32,614 bases of DNA from Nakamurella sp. (GTDB lineage Bacteria; Actinomycetota; Actinomycetes; Mycobacteriales; Nakamurellaceae): contig JAFIHI010000084.1 of assembly GCA_017848755.1 (NCBI GenBank), positions 1-32,614 on the forward strand. Direction: 5' to 3'. Positions 30,280-32,614 of this stretch are shown here, in pieces. Both the position numbers and the translations under genes were made by a program. The notes beneath the pieces are model-generated. The model made no database searches and was not told the DNA's origin. It was given only the letters and a program-made list of their open reading frames with translations. Position 1 is the stretch's first letter. Each line of letters starts with the position of its first letter.

Positions 30280-31168
30280 TCCTTCTCCTCGATTCGATCT
30301 CGGCGATGCGTCGTGCGATGCCCTGCCACTGACTAGCGCCCACCGTGATCGGCGCCCGGCGACCCAGCCCGCGCGCCCACAGGGCTCGGTGGCCGAGACG
30401 CTCGGCGGCGGCCAGGTCGATGCCGCCCGGTGGCGCGGCCAGGTCCATCACCAGCGATTTCGGTGGCAGCAACGCCAGGATCGATTCGTCGACGATCCGG
30501 TGCGGCACTGTGGACAGCACCATACAAGTGGTAGGGGCAACCTGCGCCAGATCCTCCAGCGGGTGCGGTATGCAGCCTGCGCACAGCGCATCGGCGCGCT
30601 GCACCGGGTTGCGGGCGGCGACATGCACCCGGGCGCCGAGCAATACCAGGGTGCGGGCGAGCAGCCGACCGATGGATCCGTGCCCGACGACCACCACCTC
30701 CGAGTTGTGGATCGTCACGCGGGTGTTCGCGATGATCGCGCCGATCGCGCCCTCGACGATGGCCGGGCCGCGCAGCAGCATTAGCTCGACGTCGTGCTCG
30801 TATTCGCTGATCTCGATGCCGAGCTGCATGGCAGCGGTGGACAGCGCCTCGTTGGGCCAGCCGAGAATCACCGTGGCCGGCTTGTTCATGGCGCGGAGCA
30901 GCTCCGCGTCGGGATAGATGGGCACGGGTGACTCGGGCGCGAAGAGTGCGCCATCAGCGGCCTGCCCCGGGATGGGGAACAGCGCGTAGTCGGCGCCGGA
31001 GATCGCCTCGAGGGCACTTCCGGCGTGCGTCACGCCGTCGATGCCGTCGGCAGGCCACGGGAAGCCGAAGCCACGCACGGCGGCGCCCGTCCCCGCCGCG
31101 AGGCGGGCGATCTCCTGCTCGCGCTCGTCCCCGCCGACCACGGCGATGGTGCGTCCGGCCAGGTCCAT
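30269..31168 (-). CDS. Dipicolinate synthase subunit A-like dehydrogenase (DpaA/SpoVFA-like)
   Basis: 299-aa NAD(P)-binding protein that matches the layout of Bacillus DpaA (SpoVFA). It has an N-terminal domain starting LAGRTIAVVGGDEREQEIARL and ending LFPIPGQAADG, a middle segment with PAIVEGAIGAIIANT and TIHNSEV, then a Rossmann core VVVVGHGSIGRLLARTLVLL (GHGSIG 162-167), MVLSTVPHRIVDE, VMDLAAPPGGIDL and a C-terminal ARGLGRRAPITVGASQ. In endospore formers DpaA works with flavoprotein DpaB; no DpaB is present here. ATG 31168 has AAGGAGG 4 nt upstream. It sits between an opine dehydrogenase-like gene and a cyclic amidohydrolase, so its substrate is probably an imino or cyclic amino acid. The family call is fairly firm; the reaction is unknown. 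Confidence 0.82.
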   Translation of the reverse strand: MDLAGRTIAVVGGDEREQEIARLAAGTGAAVRGFGFPWPADGIDGVTHAGSALEAISGADYALFPIPGQAADGALFAPESPVPIYPDAELLRAMNKPATVILGWPNEALSTAAMQLGIEISEYEHDVELMLLRGPAIVEGAIGAIIANTRVTIHNSEVVVVGHGSIGRLLARTLVLLGARVHVAARNPVQRADALCAGCIPHPLEDLAQVAPTTCMVLSTVPHRIVDESILALLPPKSLVMDLAAPPGGIDLAAAERLGHRALWARGLGRRAPITVGASQWQGIARRIAEIESRRRNEG

Positions 31169-31178
31169 GAACCCTCCT

Positions 31179-31217
31179 TGCTCGCGCGGCGTGCTCGCGC
31201 AGTGTGCTCGCGCAGTG
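31179..31217 (-). repeat. 13-bp tandem repeat upstream of the DpaA-like gene
   Basis: Three units (31179-31191, 31192-31204, 31205-31217) of TGCTCGCGCAGTG; the last two are identical. They occupy the gap between the opine dehydrogenase-like stop and the DpaA-like ribosome binding site. Confidence 0.9.
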
Positions 31218-31243
31218 TGGTGCGGTCGGTGCCACTGCCCCGG

Positions 31244-32317
31244 TCAATCGCGGACCATGCTGATCAGCTCGTCACGGGTCAGCCCGCTAATGCCGAGCCG
31301 CTCGGCCGTCAGACCCCGTGTCAGCAGCCCGGTGTCGGTCAGCGTGGCACCGATCTGCAACAGCGCGTCGGCGGTGGGCACCGGGACGCCCGCGATTCCG
31401 GCCAGCTCCACGAACGGCAGCACGCCGAAGCCGAAATCCTCCTGGTAGTAGCGATGCTGCAACGAGTCCGGCGCCTTGATCGTCGAGTTGGCCACGCCGC
31501 CGCGAATCGCCGCGCCCGTGTCGCCCCTCTTCGCGGCATCGATATCGACGCTTCCGAGCGCCGCCATCTCCTCCATCAGCGTGGGCAGCTGATGGCCGAA
31601 CGCGGCCGCCACGGCCAGTCTCTCGGCGTCATAGGCGTCGATGACGCGCACCACGGACGGCGTCATAGCGTCGACGTAGAACCTGAAGTCGCCGCCTGTC
31701 GCCTCCATCCAGGCCACGGACAGCACCGCGCCCGGCGGGTGGAGCACCAGGTTCACATTCGCCAGGCTTGAGGCGAGCACGTCGGGCGCCGCGACGACCC
31801 CGGGGAACAGCTCGGCCGCCCGGCGCAGCGCCGGTTGCCCGCCGGGCAGGGCGCCCGCCGTTACCCGCGCGGCCCGCCCCCCGATCGAGACGACACCGCC
31901 TTGCACCCGGCCGATGTAGGTGAGCGTGGAGAATTCCACCACGGGCGGCAGCGGCACGCCGGCCGCGGTGAATACGTGCCGCAGATGCAGGGCGCCGCCG
32001 GTGTGACCAGGATTGAGGATGATCGGGACCGTCGGTGCCAGTGCCGCCAGGTCGGCGAAGAGCTGAGGATGCACCACCGAGGGCAGGCACACGACGATCG
32101 CGTCGACGCCGGAGATCGCCTCGGCGAGGTCCGACGTCATCCCCGCGGGGCGGACCGATCCCTCACCGAACACGCCGGTGTAGTGGATGCCCGATTCGCG
32201 ATGCGCGTCCAGCCGCGCCGGGTTGCGGTTCCATAGGCGGACGTCCACTCCCGCCCGCGTCAGCTCGACCGCTGCCGCGAGCCCGCCGGCGCCGGCGCCG
32301 AGCACAGCGGTCGTCAT
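31244..32317 (-). CDS. Octopine/nopaline dehydrogenase-family NAD(P) enzyme
   Basis: 357-aa two-domain dehydrogenase. The N-terminal Rossmann domain starts TTAVLGAGAGGLAAAVELTR (GAGAGG 7-12) and continues with VDAIVVCLPSVVHP and ILNPGHTGGAL. The C-terminal Octopine_DH domain carries the catalytic histidine His193 in NVNLVLHPPGAVLS. Family members join or split an amino acid and an alpha-keto acid through a secondary amine. The ATG at 32317 overlaps the stop of the upstream enolase-superfamily gene (ATGA), so the frame's longer upstream reading is a shadow of that gene. It lies 75 nt before the DpaA-like gene. Direction (opine breakdown or formation) and substrate are unknown. Confidence 0.86.
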   Translation of the reverse strand: MTTAVLGAGAGGLAAAVELTRAGVDVRLWNRNPARLDAHRESGIHYTGVFGEGSVRPAGMTSDLAEAISGVDAIVVCLPSVVHPQLFADLAALAPTVPIILNPGHTGGALHLRHVFTAAGVPLPPVVEFSTLTYIGRVQGGVVSIGGRAARVTAGALPGGQPALRRAAELFPGVVAAPDVLASSLANVNLVLHPPGAVLSVAWMEATGGDFRFYVDAMTPSVVRVIDAYDAERLAVAAAFGHQLPTLMEEMAALGSVDIDAAKRGDTGAAIRGGVANSTIKAPDSLQHRYYQEDFGFGVLPFVELAGIAGVPVPTADALLQIGATLTDTGLLTRGLTAERLGISGLTRDELISMVRD

Positions 32318-32614
32318 GCGCGGTAGCGCTCCAATTTGGCGCGGTCGACCTCGATGCCCAGGCCCGGGCCCTCCGGGACGAAGACGCGGCCGCCCTCGAA
32401 CCTGAACGGCTCGGTGATGAGGTCGTCGAGGTAATAGACGCCGGCGATCTTGGGCCCGTCCGAGCCCTCCGGCTGCGAGACCGGGCACACGCTCGGCAGC
32501 GATGTGCTGGCCACCGCGGCCCCCAACTGCAGGTTCGCCGCGTTGCCGATGCCGGTCTCGATCGAGCCGCCGATGTCGTTGTACATGCCGAGGGCGCCGA
32601 CCAGATCACCGACC
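32314..32614 (-). CDS. Enolase-superfamily enzyme (mandelate racemase/muconate lactonizing type), C-terminal part
   Basis: Only the last 99 codons are in the window; the 5' end lies beyond 32614. The visible part has the C-terminal pattern of the muconate cycloisomerase-like branch: GGSIETGIGNAANLQLGAAV (ending the barrel, with the conserved Glu-Thr-Gly-Ile), then YYLDDLITEPFRFEGGRVFV and PEGPGLGIEVDRAKLERYR. Enzymes of this branch do racemisation, epimerisation, dehydration or cycloisomerisation of carboxylates. The stop overlaps the opine dehydrogenase-like start by ATGA, making it the upstream gene of that operon. MenC is also an enolase-superfamily enzyme and often lies near menB, but this ending fits the MR/MLE branch better. 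Confidence 0.8.
   Translation of the reverse strand, partial: VGDLVGALGMYNDIGGSIETGIGNAANLQLGAAVASTSLPSVCPVSQPEGSDGPKIAGVYYLDDLITEPFRFEGGRVFVPEGPGLGIEVDRAKLERYRA

Noticed and set aside
32314-32614. Partial enolase-superfamily gene as menC
   Set aside because: It is near menB, but its ending (PEGPGLGIEVDRAKLERYR type) and operon overlap with the opine dehydrogenase-like gene point to the MR/MLE branch.
1-32614. tRNA, rRNA, integrase, transposase or riboswitch
   Set aside because: I looked for tRNA-like cloverleaf arms, transposase motifs and known riboswitch cores and recognised none; a covariance-model scan would be decisive.

Overview
The window is GC-rich (roughly two-thirds G+C) and densely coding, with many GTG starts and ATGA/GTGA gene overlaps. 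Gene content and order point to an actinobacterium of the Mycobacteriales (Mycobacterium/Rhodococcus/Gordonia relatives). A hemD-type fusion, a histidine phosphatase, TlpA, CcdA, ResB, CcsA, a DUF4229 protein and menA-menE-menB follow the same order as the M. tuberculosis Rv0505c-Rv0548c neighbourhood. I cannot name the genus.

Layout. (1) 1-6080 is an amino-sugar uptake locus. A minus-strand operon rpiR > SIS-domain protein > Tat/lipoprotein NgcE-like binding protein > NgcF-like permease (cut by the window start) lies divergent from a BadF-type N-acetylglucosamine kinase. (2) 6186-9766 holds a SerB1-like HAD phosphatase, a degenerate AMP-ligase-like protein and a DUF488 protein. (3) 9959-14006 holds an acyl-CoA dehydrogenase, a glutaredoxin-like protein, the redox sensor Rex with a recognisable Rex operator/promoter, and the hemD fusion. 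hemA, hemC, hemB and hemL, which normally sit in this locus, are absent. (4) 14097-16100 holds three membrane proteins. (5) 16105-21110 is the System II cytochrome c maturation operon (phosphatase, tlpA, ccdA, resB, ccsA), closed by a 26-bp perfect inverted repeat. (6) 21208-22830 holds a small membrane protein, bldC, an Lrp/AsnC regulator and a DUF4229 protein. (7) 22927-26198 is menA-menE-menB for menaquinone synthesis. (8) 26449-32614 is an accessory catabolic region. Three plus-strand genes (a Hyi-like TIM barrel and two SDR dehydrogenases) converge on four minus-strand genes: the end of an enolase-superfamily enzyme, an octopine/nopaline dehydrogenase-family enzyme, a dipicolinate synthase subunit A-like protein and a dihydropyrimidinase-like hydrolase. 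This combination is the best candidate for an undescribed pathway.

Two signals cut across genes. First, at least ten short tandem repeats (units of 11-29 bp) sit at gene ends, gene starts and linker segments. Some duplicate a stop codon or surround a start codon. Second, a 12-base word, CGAGTATGACGA, occurs exactly at five separated places, with partial copies at two more.

Regions (3) to (7) together suggest a respiratory module. Menaquinone, heme-linked steps and cytochrome c maturation lie side by side, and Rex (an NADH/NAD+ sensor) sits at the head of the heme part. All functions are inferred from sequence recognition by eye; no database search was run.
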